64,000 nt of DNA from Pyrocephalus nanus (Eukaryota; Chordata; Aves; Passeriformes; Tyrannidae): contig CM076269.1 of assembly GCA_038380795.1 (NCBI GenBank), positions 5,890,001-5,954,000 of the forward strand, given 5' to 3'. The notes below the pieces were generated by a model. It was not told the DNA's origin. It was given only the letters and a program-made list of their open reading frames with translations, and did not search any database. Shown here piece by piece: positions 13,687 to 26,883 of this stretch (the first letter of the stretch is position 1; each line of letters starts with the position of its first letter). The translations under genes were made by a program, and so were the position numbers.

Positions 13687-14564
13687 GGTCTCTTCCACGC
13701 CAGGATGAAACTCAGATTTTCAAAGCTCTTGGGAGAGCAGCAAACAAAAGAACAGAAAAGCAGGCAGAAATCCTAACCCAGCCCAGCACGGTTTGTAAGG
13801 CCTCTTACTAGTGATGGGAAGTAGGGATTGAGACCACGGGCTCTCACATAACCAGGTGACACCAGTGCATGCACAGAGATAATCTCCTCCAAGATGAAAG
13901 CATGTGTATATTTTCCTGCAAAAGAGAGTAACTCCAAAGAAGAGATCTGAGAACTGTCTGAGCTGCTTCAGGTTAAGTGCTGTAAATAACTGAGGGTGAA
14001 TTTGGGCTCGAGAGACAGCAAAAGAGAATACCTGCAAAATCCCTGATTATTCACTTGCCAAATCAGCTTAATTATAATGAGGTTATTATATTTAGGATGT
14101 AGTTGGCTTAGGCCTGTACACTAACAGCATTTGGAAACAAAATTGTTTTTTCATTTTTTTGCACCATAGTCAACTACATCTCATGAGCAGCTAAATTAGG
14201 TTAAGTAGTTAAATTAGATTACAGTCCACCCCAAACTTGGATGGTATCTCTGTACTCAGAATCCATGTCAGACTATTTCTCTGGGAAAAATCACTGTTGC
14301 TCAAGAACTGCAGCCTTAGTCTGAAACTGAATTTAGTCCTCAGTATACACATATATTTGTGCAAACCCTCAACTCTGCACGTAAATGAAGTGAAAAGCTT
14401 GTGAAGATATTCCCATGGATGGTCATATTCTCCTTCCCAGTCTGAGAAACTTTAAAATAAGAGAAACAAGCAAAACTTCTGTTATTTATTCCATTTCATT
14501 AAAAGTGGAGCTGGTCTAGGGCACAGCAGAAGAAATACAAGCGTTCTGCAGCTTGAGGGGGGCA

Positions 14565-14646
14565 GCTGAAACATTTGTAACGTGTCATTTCCACATTTTC
14601 ATGTGAATTCTTTTATTTCAGAAAACTGAAAATGTTTCATTTCAGC
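14565..14646. repeat. Nested palindrome, MITE-like fold-back
   Basis: The outer arms are GCTGAAACATT (14565-14575) and AATGTTTCATTTCAGC (14631-14646). The inner arms are CATTTTCA (14594-14601) and TGAAAATG (14627-14634), nested in the correct order. An 82-bp segment can therefore fold back on itself. It may be a remnant of a palindromic DNA-transposon derivative. No target-site duplication was established. Confidence 0.4.
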
Positions 14647-17600
14647 ATTTTCTGAACAAAGCTTTTAATTTTTCTTTTTAGTCTTCTGCTTTCAAAGACT
14701 TAAATGCTACAAAGCGCCCTTTTTTGTTCAGAAATTGATCTCAATTATAAAGAAAAACCCAACTAATACATAAAAATGACAAAACCCAACAAAACCCAAT
14801 TCCTGCTTTCAAAAAATATCCTCAAAATGTTCCATTTCAAATTGCTCTGAACTTATTTCCCCTTCTCAAGTGTTTGGTTCAGTTCTGGAACTGAATAATC
14901 CTTTGTGTATGCATCTGTCGTGAAAACTCTGTAATCTGCACACTCCAGAGGATGGGCTGTGCCCCCAGAGGAAGGATGGCTCGACCCCCCAGTCTTGCTT
15001 CCATTTCCCACATTAATAGCAAATAAGAACCTTGTGGCCCACAAAGCCTCATCTCAGGCTCTGTTCCCTAAATCTCCACTGTCTTATTACCACCACACCG
15101 ATTCAGTCCTAACTTATTTCTGCCTGGGTAGTTTGGCTTTACCTCTGGATTGGAAATCCTGACTTCTGTCCAAATTTGCCAAGGATACACAAGGTTTCTG
15201 ATGAATCTGCAGTGATGGTATTACATGACAAAATAACATTTTAGGTTTACATTTTTTATGGAACCGGAATATTTTCAGGCTTTATTCCACACATTTTTTT
15301 GTCTTTTATTGCTTGAAAACCATTATTAATATGAGTAAATATATTGCTCCTTCCTTTTAATAACTTTTTAATAAAGACACATATATTGCTTCAATAAAGA
15401 ACAGTGGTGGACTTATGGTGGGTAATGCAATCTCTCTTTTCTCCTTCTAAACTTTCTGATCTCTCTACGTTTCTTTGAGGTGATGTCATATTAATTACAC
15501 ACAGCAGATTTTTCCTAAAAAACTGGATGGAATTATCTTCCATCATTCAACAGGTTCTGCAAAGCATAAAACTCTTACCTATTCTGGCCCAATCTGCAAC
15601 ACGAAGTTTCTTCGGCTCCAACTGTGACATTTCCAAAGCTTTGGGTTGGGCTTCAGTTTTGGGCCCGCTGTGATTCTACAGCATCTTTACAGTGGTTTGG
15701 GCAGCGCCTCAGAACAAATGCCACCAGCTCATCTCAGCAGTTACCCCAGGGACTGGAGAGAAAGTCAAGGGCTGAACAAATCCTTCTTTCTCCTCTAGCT
15801 GCCCCAACCAAACTAGACATACTCACTAAAACTTGTCCGTGTCCTACTTCCATTTTCAGTCAGTGGAACTCCTGATGTCTATGGCCTATGGCTGTCTGCT
15901 CCTCTCTGGGACGCAGCTGCACAGCCATGCATAAAGGCAGGTTTGCTAACTCAGTTGCAAAACTATTCTTGTCTCATGTTCTTATTCCCAAACCATCCCT
16001 GACTTTGGTTTAAGCACAGAAGAGAAAGCGAGGATGAATTTGTTTCATTCCAGTAGCTGTCATCCAGACAGTTTTCAAGATTCAGAAGCTGACTGACAAT
16101 AAAACCCCAAACTGGCTGCTTGATTTGATTCCTCAATAGAATTACAGCTAATACACAACTGTGGTCTGTATCTTGCTCATTTGCAATCCAAATTGACTTC
16201 TGCTTCCAGATTGTTTCCACTGGGAATGAGTTTCCCTTCTCTGCTGGATCCTCCAGAGAGAAGATACATCTACAGGAGTGCATATTTTCCATTACATCTT
16301 AAAAATAAAAACTCTCCACAGAGACATCAACTGAGCAAGGCACAAAATGCCTCGCTTGAAGGACTACAACATTTTCACTGACTTCAGACTTAAACCAAGG
16401 GCAGATTATTCAGCATTTGCCTGGTGCTGCTTCTTGCACTTCTGTCTGATCCTCTGGAAGTTGAGTCCTGGTAGTGATGAGATCCTGGGCAGGTCACAAA
16501 CCTGTACAAGCACAGCAAGTTGCCTTCCTGAAGTACCTTGTTAAGTCAAGGCTCTTACAATTGCAAGAGGACAGATAACTAAGGCTCATAAGTAGCTGCT
16601 ATCGCTGGAAGGAGAGAGACATGGACCACTTAAACTGAGCAGCAGGAAGAAGTGTGGAACCAAAGAGCCATGAGCAGACCATGTCTGCAAGAGATCCCAC
16701 ATCTCTGTGATACTGAATCCAGTATTCCTCTCTGTAGCCAACGCCGTAGAACATCTGATCTGCTCAGCCATTGATGCTGCTGAGCTAAAAAAAGGAACAC
16801 AGAGCCACTCTGCCTTTCTCCAAAATACTGTTATAGCCCATTGGCATTGCCTTTATCACAGGGCCTGAGTGTTTCCAAGAAAAGAACAAAACAGTTGTCA
16901 GAAACCCTGTTCAGGCAACACTTCAGCCTGTCTGTGGGCATTTTTACTGGCTGGTAATGGACAGAGCCCTCAAAATGTGATGAAGGCAGAAGAGTCCTCC
17001 CTCCAAACTCCACTTGCTTTAATGTCTAATGCTGTTCGGTCTACTCTAATGCTAACAGACTTCACATAAGGTCTCTCTATGTATTAGCCTTGTTTCATCC
17101 AGGTTCCCTCTCTGTATGAACTCATGCTGATGAAATTTCTTATATCAAATGGTTATTTATGTCTGACAAATTCAACCTTCACTAAAATACTTCATTAACA
17201 AAGCATGCACATTGCTGCTGAAACCTAAAGGAAGAAAAGAAGGGTTTATGTTCTCTTTTTTTTGGTTGCTAATTGAAACTTAGGAGATCTGACCTTGAAC
17301 TACAGCATGAATATCCAGGAGGCATCTGAGGCCACAAGAAGAACTGATGTTTTTAATGAACTCAGCCAAATGTCACTGACTAGTTACAAAGAACAGGCTC
17401 CTGGCCTTCTCCTCTTAAAACAGGAAAACTTGCACTGACTCTAGACAATATCTCTCCTTCATTGCAATGTCTATGATTATACTGGTACATTTAAGAAGTC
17501 CAGAGTGAAATTATGGATTCATTAGGGAGCTCAATCTCAGCAAGCTGACAGGCCAAGGGTATTGAGATGATGACTGACAGATACAGCCAGAGCGTCCTGA

Positions 17601-18852
17601 GGATACAATGACACAGCACTCAACAGTACAAAGGTGACAGCCCTGCAGCCTCCTCCCCTGAACTCATCTACACCTCATTGCACAGGAGCTCTGGGGCCCC
17701 ACCTGCTCCAAGGAGTTACCAACACAGCTGAAAATGCAGGTGGTGGAGGGTCTGTATGAAGGCAGAGCTTCCCTCCTCCTGCATCTAACTGGATAGCACT
17801 GGTCACCAGGAACTGTGGGGTACTCAGCTCCCCTTCCAACAGCCTCTGCTGAGAGAAGAGGGCAGAGAGTGATGGGTCTTTGGAGCAATTCTGGTGGCAG
17901 TCATCTTCCAGTGGAGGAAAAGGAGGGAATGTCCATGAACCTCTGCCAAGGGCTTTCTGCTGGCCCAGCAGAACAATTAGGCCAAATGGTTTCCTTGACC
18001 AGGGAGATATCAAGATCCTCAGGTACCCTCTGTGTAACCTCGACAGACTCACTTTGTCAAGGAAATTTGTCAAGGAAAATTAGACTGGGGATGGGCAGTG
18101 GTTGAAACTTCCACTGGGGGTGCTTTGTGAGCACAAATGACAAATGGTTCGTTCCAAGCTTAAGCAGACCCAACTGATACATAAACTGCTTGTACACACA
18201 GAAACACAGACAAAACAAGCAATTAAGGCAAGCTTTCTTCCCATGCAGAGAACCTTACACGGCACAAAGTAAAACACCAGGAAAATGAAATCCACTTGTT
18301 CTACTGCTCCCCAGAGCACTGTTATGAAGCTTCCTCCCTCCACTGTACGTGCATGTGTTGCATGTGTTTATCTATTTGGGTTTTTTTTGCCTTGAAATGC
18401 TTTATCTAAGTGCCAGTCTTTTGAGAGGGTATCACAGTTGACTGAGAACTCGTAGCACTGCCTAGCTACAGAAAAACATGTACTGTCACAAGGCTAACAG
18501 ATGTCAAAGACTCATCAAAAGTATGCCTGGCATCTGGCACGGGTTCTAGTAGTTACATTTGCTTCTTATCACTACACAAAGCTGGAACACTTTAAGAGTG
18601 ACCAAACTAGGTTATGGGAAAGGCAGGAAAGGCAAAGAAGGAGGGAAGTGGGACAGTGCACCCCAACAGTGAAAGAAGAAAATAAAATCATTATCCTGCT
18701 CCATCACCTCATTTAAACCACTTCTGGTTTTCTGCCTTTCTGTGCTGCCTTTCACTGACTTGAATGGGAATCGCTGGCCATTCAGCAATGGCTGCTATCA
18801 GTATGAATGCTTAAATACATTGGAATGGCCCTAAATTCATGGCTGCATTTGT

Positions 18853-18869
18853 AAAACAAACAAACAAAC
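18853..18869. repeat. (CAAA)n short microsatellite
   Basis: Three to four CAAA units (AAAACAAACAAACAAAC). Very short. Confidence 0.85.
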
Positions 18870-19630
18870 CACTTGCTAACTCTGCTTTCTTTCAAGTCAA
18901 TGGCCTTTCTCCTTGAGGGGAACGTTTCTAAAATTGCCTCAGGGATTTAAAACCTCAGTGCCTGCTAAATGTCAGTGGAACTTCCAATTCCCAGTTTCAT
19001 TTGCAACCTAAAACCAAATCTACACACAAGCTTGATACAAGTGCAAAATTCTCCTTTAACATTAGCAAGAAATCCCATTCCTCTGGGGAAGAAAGATCAT
19101 TCCTTTGTCACAAACTCAAAGTAAGGTTTGCTTTGACAAGATGGTGGCAAAAAGTGAATCTGTGCACCTATGCCATCCACTGACTGTAGGTCAGCAAGTG
19201 GAATGACACACTGCTCCTGGGAAGAGGTCTTCAGCCTGGGAGGCACCATGAAGAATGGATAGAGGCACCCAGCAAAACCATTTGTGTGCCCAAACTGAAG
19301 TCACAGGTGAGGACACAACCAGGTCCTTCAGATCTGCGCCTGCCAGGACAAGAGAAGCAGAGGAAGAGCCACGCACTGACCTGGACCAAAACACCACCAG
19401 CATTAACCTGATGTTAGATAGCCTTGGTTCTTAAACTGCTGATTTCAAAAATCAGCTTTTTCTCTCCCAAGTTCATGGAGGGACTTCTGGATCTTCCCTG
19501 TGCTGGAATATGATGCCTTGACTCTGTGGGTGTTAGGAATAATTCCTTAAAATGACTTAAAATGCCACAAATGCAGGCAATGTTACAACCTAAACCCACT
19601 ACAGCAGCAGAGATTTACTGCTCTCTTTGT

Positions 19631-20030
19631 AGAATCACAGAATTATTTAGGTTGGAAAAGACCTTTAAGATCATCAAGTCCAACTGTTAACCCAGCACAG
19701 CCACATTCACCACTAAACCATGTCCCAAAGTGCCACATCTACAAACCCTTTAAATCCCTTTAGGGATGGTGACTCCACCGCTTCCCTTGGTAGCCTGTTC
19801 CAATGCGCGGCAACCCTTTCTGTGAAGAAATTTTTCCCAAAATCCGATCTAAACCTCCCTGGCACAACTTGAGGCCATTTCCTCTTCTCCTACTGCTTGT
19901 TATTTGGGATAAGAGACCAACCCCCAAACTCACTAAAACCCCCTTTCAGGTGGCTGCAGAGAGCGATAAGGTCCCCCCTGAGCCTCCTTTCCTCCAGGCT
20001 AAAATAACCCCAGCGAGTTTATTTCAGCTA
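19631..20030 (-). mobile_element. CR1 non-LTR retrotransposon, 5'-truncated 3' end
   Basis: About 400 bp reading as the reverse complement of an avian CR1 3' end. Diagnostic blocks in order on the plus strand: AGAATCACAGAATTATTTAG, GGTTGGAAAAGACCTTTAAG, GATCATCAAGTCCAACTG, ACCACTAAACCATGTCCCA, GATGGTGACTCCACCGCTTC, CTTGAGGCCATTTCCTCTTC, CAGAGAGCGATAAGGTCCCC and CCTCCAGGCTAAAATAACCC. Similarity fades near 20030, the usual 5' truncation of a target-primed retrotransposon. The element is in the same orientation as TRABD2B and is moderately diverged. The 139-codon plus-strand frame across it is an artefact of antisense CR1. It carries no intact protein. Confidence 0.92.
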
Positions 20031-23000
20031 CCAATGTTTTCTTTCCCCTTCAGGAAGAGACAATACCACAGAAGTATTCGAGATCCATGTGAGCCTTGTT
20101 TATCCACTGTGGATTGGGATTTACATTCCGGGGGTATAATGAACCCAAAGACGTGGGCACACAACATTCTGAAAGCCTTGAAGATTATCCCAGTCTCACT
20201 CAATAACGGAGCTTTTCCTTAACGGTGCTGGCATGTATGTGAACTGGAGCCCTTAGCAAAGCTCAGTGCCAACAGAAACCAGCAACTCTGGCAAGGCTGA
20301 GCAGCAGCCCAGTGTAGTCCCCTGTGTTAGAGCTCTGGACAGGCTGTATCATTTTTCTTCAATGGAGGGGGGAAGTGTTTATCTGGGAAGCGTTTCACAT
20401 CAAGGACAATAGGAAACTGTTTAGCTTTCCACAAATAGGCTGGTATGCAACTTCCAAGCGCTCTCCAAGGAAAACTTTGGAACACTGGCCATGTCTTTCC
20501 AGCAGGGATTTCATGTAAAGTAGTTAATGCCCCACATCCTTCATCCTGATTTACTCCTGCTTCATCCTTGTTTCAAAGTGCTGTGCTCACTTAAAACACA
20601 ACATGGGGCTCATCTCGGAACTTGCACTTTGATCACTGGGGACTCCAGATCTGTATCAGCCATTCAAACATAAACAGGGATGTGCTGTCCTGACAGAGGT
20701 ATTTCTGTGACTGCCTTTATTTTTGCTGGAGAGATTTGGAAATGTGAAGCTGGGCTCACATGAGAGGAGATGCTAATCTAAGGCATTGGGCACCAAAGCA
20801 CTTGGAGCCTGTCTATGACTTCGCTGCTGAGATGCTACAGGTTAGCAGGAAAATCTTAAGAATCCCTGACTTGACTGGAAGCCAATGGAAAAAGGCTTCA
20901 GAGTGCTCTTTCTCACAAATAAGAGCACCAAATAAGGTCTCTTCCTCTGCAAGCTGCCATCAGCAGACAGTGGCACTACAGAGTGGTGAGCTGGTCTGAC
21001 GTTCCTGAAGTCAACAAGAGTTATGACCATGCTGGGTGTAAACTTAGGCTTAATTTTTGATGCTGATGAAAAATTTTGTTCTGTGGTGGGGCTACAGATG
21101 AGGCAGAGAAATGGGCATAGCCAGGTCCGCAGTGACCACGACTGGGTGAGTCTTCCAGGTGCTTCTCCTGACGAACTGGAGTGGCAAAGGATCCAGTTTT
21201 CACAAGCAGAACAACTGTGTTCCACGTGGCTGCCCGCCTGAGCAAGAGGTCAACAGGGAGGCACAAACAGATAATTCAGTTTCTGCCAGGCACTCCTCGT
21301 GTCTGGCCCCAAAATTTCTCTCTAAATTTGCATGTATGAATTACAAAATTGAATTAGTGTAGTAGTGCGTTTTTAGCAATCACAATTGCAAGAAACTATC
21401 TTCATTCAGGAAGTTCTTCCATCATATCACTTGACAGCCACTGTGTCTACATCCATCTACAGCATCTGATCCATTTTTCCTCCCTCCTGTTTCTGTTCAC
21501 AGGTCCATTTTTCATTCTCCCTGGAATGCAGAGCATTTGGGAGTGTAGGTAGAAAGCCAAAGTCTTTCAACACCCACTAATAGAAATTTGTTTTATTAAT
21601 TAACTTTGTGGGAAGAAAAAAAAATAGAAAGACCGTTGATCCTCTGGTCTGAAATCATGAATCACTGTGTAAGAGCAAACATGTCCTCTGAGGCACCTGA
21701 GGCCACTTCAGACAGTGAGTGACTGAGCTGCTTTCTTGGAAAGTCCTGAGTCATCAAACACAGCAGTTTAATCCCCAGGAAACGGGAAACATATTGGCAT
21801 GATGTTCACTTGCATGGAGCATGAGGTCCAGAGAAGGGTGAAACTCAAAGAGGTTCTGGAGATCAGTTTGGCTTGTGGAAGGATTTTAAAACCTTAACGC
21901 TTCTCTGAAGTATGTCTGATCTGGAGCTGGGTACAGTATTCCCAACACATGATTTCCTGGATGAATTAATCTCTCTACAAATTTTACAGATTACGCATGA
22001 ATTTACTTCGACTCCTCATAAAAATGATTCAATAATCGTGACACGAAAATGCACTCTGGCATTCTAAGTTATTTACCGTGACAAGTGCTTCATAAATTCA
22101 CCATCCTTAATTTACTATTCCCGTTATAAGAACTCCTTCTGGCGTTCCTGCTCCTAATACTAGCACTTAACTAGGAGGAGCAGCTGAGGCACATCCATCT
22201 CAGTCCGACCCTTCACCATCTTCTCCTCCAGGGACAACCCCAGAGTCATTTCAGACCCAAAGCTGGGTTGTGGCCAGCACGAAGTCACCTGGCTTGGCTG
22301 AGACACCGTGAGTTGTTAAAAGTGAGACTATTTTGCACCCAAGTGGACAATAAGTGACACAAGATCACATGGTAGATGTGCGTTAGAGTGACCTTCTACT
22401 TGTGGGGGCAGTTCAGAAAGGTTTCAGTAAACTTCACAGCATCCCACAACAAGATCCACCCACAGGGGGTCATTTGGCCATGCCACCATTCACACAGTGC
22501 TGTTTTGGAGAGTTTCTAATCCCATTTAGGCTTCAGAGAATGTCCCTATGCATATCTGATCCCTCCTAAAAGATGAAACGTACTACTCAGTGAAATCCTA
22601 TGTAGAAAACTGTATCCCTGACTGGTTTTTTCTGAGATACCATTATTGAAGGAATTTTAAGTGAAAGCGATAAGAAAAGTCATTGCCTTCTTCACTGACA
22701 GAAATCCTCTTCCTTTTTTAAGAACTTATGCTTTGTAAAGAGCTCCCTGCAAGCAAAATTACTAGCAATTACACTCATGCTGAATCAAACAGCTCTATTG
22801 ATTGCCAACACAGCCTGCAACTTCAGCCCACTTGCTGAAGGAAAAGAACTCAGCTCTGGGAGTGGAAAAGCTATCAGTCCTAACGTGTGAGGTCTCTTTG
22901 CCTGACAATGTGATAGTGAAGGTAAGGGAAGTTTGCTCGGCAAAGACAGAGTGACAGCAAACAGACCACAAACTTCCTTAGATAAACGACATCTTTCAAA

Positions 23001-25903
23001 CCACACAATACCACTTGATACCTTTGTGCCCCTTGAGCTGTTACAAAGTGCAGCTCCACTTCAGCCCAGATTGATATCACTTGGGAGGGAGGCCATCAAT
23101 CCACAGGACAAGTGCAGGCTGAACACACAAACAAAGTCACACAACCTCACTGTTTCAATATAACGCTGGAGAGGGGACGGTGCAGTTTTTCCAAAGGCTT
23201 CAGTGAGTCTAGTGACACTGTCCAACTTGAATATGGGGCCCAAGTCCTTCAGACAGGAGGGGAATTCGTTTCACAAAATGATTAGCCATCTAAAACTAGC
23301 CAGACACCTCCTGCAAGCAAGTTGGGCCAGTTGTCTAAGACACCCATGAGCATTACTCTGGAAAAGCCAGTCTTTTTACATTGACTGTAGTAAGCATCTG
23401 CACAACTGTGTGAACATACTCCTAGTTTTCTATGAATTCCCTCATGGCTCCTCACCACCAAAGACAGGAGAGAATCAACAACTATCTCATAATAATGATG
23501 ACCTCTAAAAGCTACTGGCACCTATGGAAGCCAACAATGGAAGTTGTTGACTTCAGTGCAGTTTGGATCAGCTTTATCTCTAGTAACTACAAACCAAAAA
23601 TTTTCATCTCATACTAATGACCTTAGGTGAAAAAATCTGCATTAGAGTTGGCTGGAAGCAGAAGGAGGGCGAAAAAAATCAGCTTCTCCTGTGGAAACAA
23701 GAACTCCAAAATTTGGCTAGGAAATAAGCTAAGAACGAGCGCTGAACTTCTGAAGTCTCCAAGGCTCTGTAAGTTTACTATTAGATAGTTTATGGAGTAT
23801 GAGATACAGATCTCCTAAAACTGATAGGCTGCAGAGCAGCAAAAAACTCAGAAACCTTAGCACTGGCTGGAGGACAGCTCTGCGAGGAGGCTGCCCTTGA
23901 GCAAAAAGGAGCAAGCCCAGGTTCCCCAGTGGCCCTGCGTGCAAGTTCCCAAGGAACAGAATTATATGGAATATGAAGCAATTTTTTCACACGAAACAAG
24001 AATTTTTGCCAAGGATGAAATCTGATTATAGAGAAAAGTGAATGTCCCCCTGGGTCAACTAGTCAAGCACAAAATTCCTGAGAAGTTCTGTTCCATATTC
24101 TTACTCCAACACCATGAATTATCTCCTCCTTTCCAAGATTTTTTTTTTGTAGCAAGTTGCTAAATTCCATTCTTTCAGAAGGTGTTCAGCATTTAAATGT
24201 AGCCTAAAGAAGACAGAGATACACTGTCCCTAAGTAATGCGTTGCTTAAAGGATAATTAAGTTTCTATGGCTGAGAACTTGTAAATTGACTTTGCTTTTC
24301 TACCACATCTTAGAGATTTTCTTCAACTTTCCCCCCCCTCAGAGTTACTTTGACTGACTCAGAGTTTGTGGCAGTAAGGTAGACACAAAGACAATTAAAT
24401 TGCAAAGGAGGATATTTTAAAGGCACATGGGAACATAAAACTCCAATGTACATATTTTCATAACTAAATATTTTAAGCATTGAGTAGTCATATTCTCCAG
24501 TGTTAGATGAGGCAATAAATTTCCCAGTGCATGCAGATGAACCCCATTTCATCCCTATACACCTCTTACTGTAAATTATGCTGTCAGAGAACCCCCTAAA
24601 TAATGGGTTTGCTTTTCTTCTGAGGGAAGGAAGCTAGTGAAGGGAGTATGATCCTCAGGCTCAGATCAAGTGAAAGATCCAAAGGTTTACAATAGGATTA
24701 AGAACTGCAGCATCCCAATAGGGAGGTTATTCCACCCACATAAAAGAAAAAAGTGTGCACTTTTCCCTGTTTCAGAAGAGATGAGATCCCGAATCTCTCC
24801 TTCTCAGTTCTACCTTTTTTCTCAATTAACTCAGTTGTTTCTAATGGAAGTGTCACAGCTCTCATAAATACTTATTTTTTACTTGTCTTTTTTTCTAAAT
24901 AATTTTTTACTTATTTCACTACAACTTTAACATTCTCCCTGACACATCCCAAAAATTAAGAGCTAAGCAGAGCAGAGTAATCCTGCCTGGCTTGCACCAG
25001 AAAGCTAAAGCCTCCTGGGCATCCCAAGGAACTTGGCAACTACTGGGAGACTCCTGAGGGCTCTGATGGCATCCATAATTTTCTGGGCTGTAATCTATTG
25101 AATTGGCACGCTTACCAATTTGGGGCTGTGGGGAATGTTAGGTCAAACATTTTCCCATTTCTTTTTATCACCTCGGGAAGCTTAGGGATCCTGATGGAGA
25201 GAAATGGCTGCATCACTGTATGGAGTGAGTGCTTTTATCCCATGGGAAAGAACAGAGCATTCCTAGGGGAGAAAAGACTTCCACCCTGAGATAACCCTGA
25301 GTAGGAGGCCACAACTGTAGGATGCTACAGGAGAAGGTGAAGGAGGAAGCTCTTTGCTTCAGAAAGAAGGAAAGGAGTAAGTTACAACAGCAAAGACACG
25401 TTGCTTCAACTGGGCCAGGAAGTTCAAGCATAAGGAGCAAGAGTAATTGATTTCTCCAGCAGAGCTCTGAGAGCGCACAATAAACCCTCAAAAGGGCAGA
25501 TACAAAAGCTTGTACTGAATTCTCCCGTTCTGAAAGAAGGCAGCATTGAGCACAACCTCGGAAAGAGCAGTCTGATGGAAATGAGCACTGCTGCCTGTTT
25601 TCCTGGCCCAGAGAACAGTGTGCAGCACATCAGGGCTTGGTGAGTGGCAGAAGGTCAGAGCCGGTTCTGAGAACCCAGCAACAATAGAGTCATCACAGAC
25701 ACAGGTGCTTCCTGGATTGATCTTGCAGTTTGGCTGTTTCCAATTAAATGTGAAGCAGCTGTGGCCCTTTATCTGCTCGAGTCACTGGAATCCATCTGAG
25801 GGGAGATTTTCTCCCATCTCCTCCTCTCTCCCAACCCCAAGCACGCAGCTCTGCTTTCTGAAGACAGAGAGGAGCAGGGACAGCCAGTTGGCAAAACTCC
25901 ACC

Positions 25904-25932
25904 AAAAAAAAAAAAGAAGAAAAAAAAAAAAA
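25904..25932. repeat. A-rich tract
   Basis: 29 bp of A with two G interruptions. No recognisable retroposon body upstream, so it is probably simple-sequence expansion. Confidence 0.95.
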
Positions 25933-26853
25933 GTTGCCTTTCTTATCTCAGGGCAAAGCAATGAGATACACTAATTTTCCAATGCCTTTGTTTGGGGACA
26001 AGGAGGACAGCCAGCAAAATAAGAAGCAAATATGAATGCTGTTGAGGGTTGTCGTGCAAACAGATTTGGGACGCTTTCCCTCAGGCAACAAAATAAACAA
26101 CTGAAGCCAACATGAGGATAAGTTCTCAAGTGTTTATGGCATTGCTCTGCATGATGAGTACAACAGGGTGTTTTTTACAGAAAGGGATCAAGCTTTAAAG
26201 AAGGTGTTTTCAACAGTCACCTGGAGGGATTCTAGAGGAGGCTCAGGAAGGTCAACACTGGGACACTAAGGCAGATCAATGGGAGGAGCCAGGAGATTTC
26301 AGAAATCCAGTCAGTGAGAGTTCTGAAATAGCTCCACACCAGATAAATGTACTTTATAGGAACATTCCTTTGCCAGTTCACTGATTCTGGAGCCATCAAA
26401 CCCTTCCACGTCTTGGCTATCTCTTCCAGCCTGACAAGATCTCACTTTATTTTTCCCTGATACCTTAAGAAAAGGAGAATTTGGCTCAAATTCATGCTTG
26501 TCACCGCACAACAGAAATGTGAGACTCTAGGTATTTGGTTTGGTTGGCTTAAAGAGCAGCCATTTCCCAGCCCATGCTTAGCTTTTTGGATAGAGGAAGC
26601 CAACAATCTTCTGGCTTTACCCAGCCTGTATGTAACTGAAAGCACAAACAGCTTTGGTCTTTGTCCTGTTTCGCTCCTCCCAAGGATTTTCTTTTTTTTT
26701 ATACACAGGAACAGTACTAGTTATTTTCTAAAAAGGTATTCTTTGCTCTTTCTGAAACTGAAATGGGGTTTAAGTCATACCAGACTATACTCCACCTATT
26801 TATAGTAACACTACTTAATTATTATTGATTAATAAGACTATTAATCATGTCAG

Positions 26854-26883
26854 TAATAATAATAATAATGATAATAATAATAC
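26854..26883. repeat. (AAT)n microsatellite
   Basis: About ten TAA/AAT units with one G interruption (AATGATAAT). Short and imperfect. Confidence 0.9.

Noticed and set aside
19803..20222. 139-codon plus-strand frame
   Set aside because: Its first half is antisense CR1 3' UTR/ORF2-end sequence, so it is not a gene.
25904..25932. A-rich tract as the tail of a processed pseudogene
   Set aside because: No gene-derived sequence is recognisable immediately upstream.
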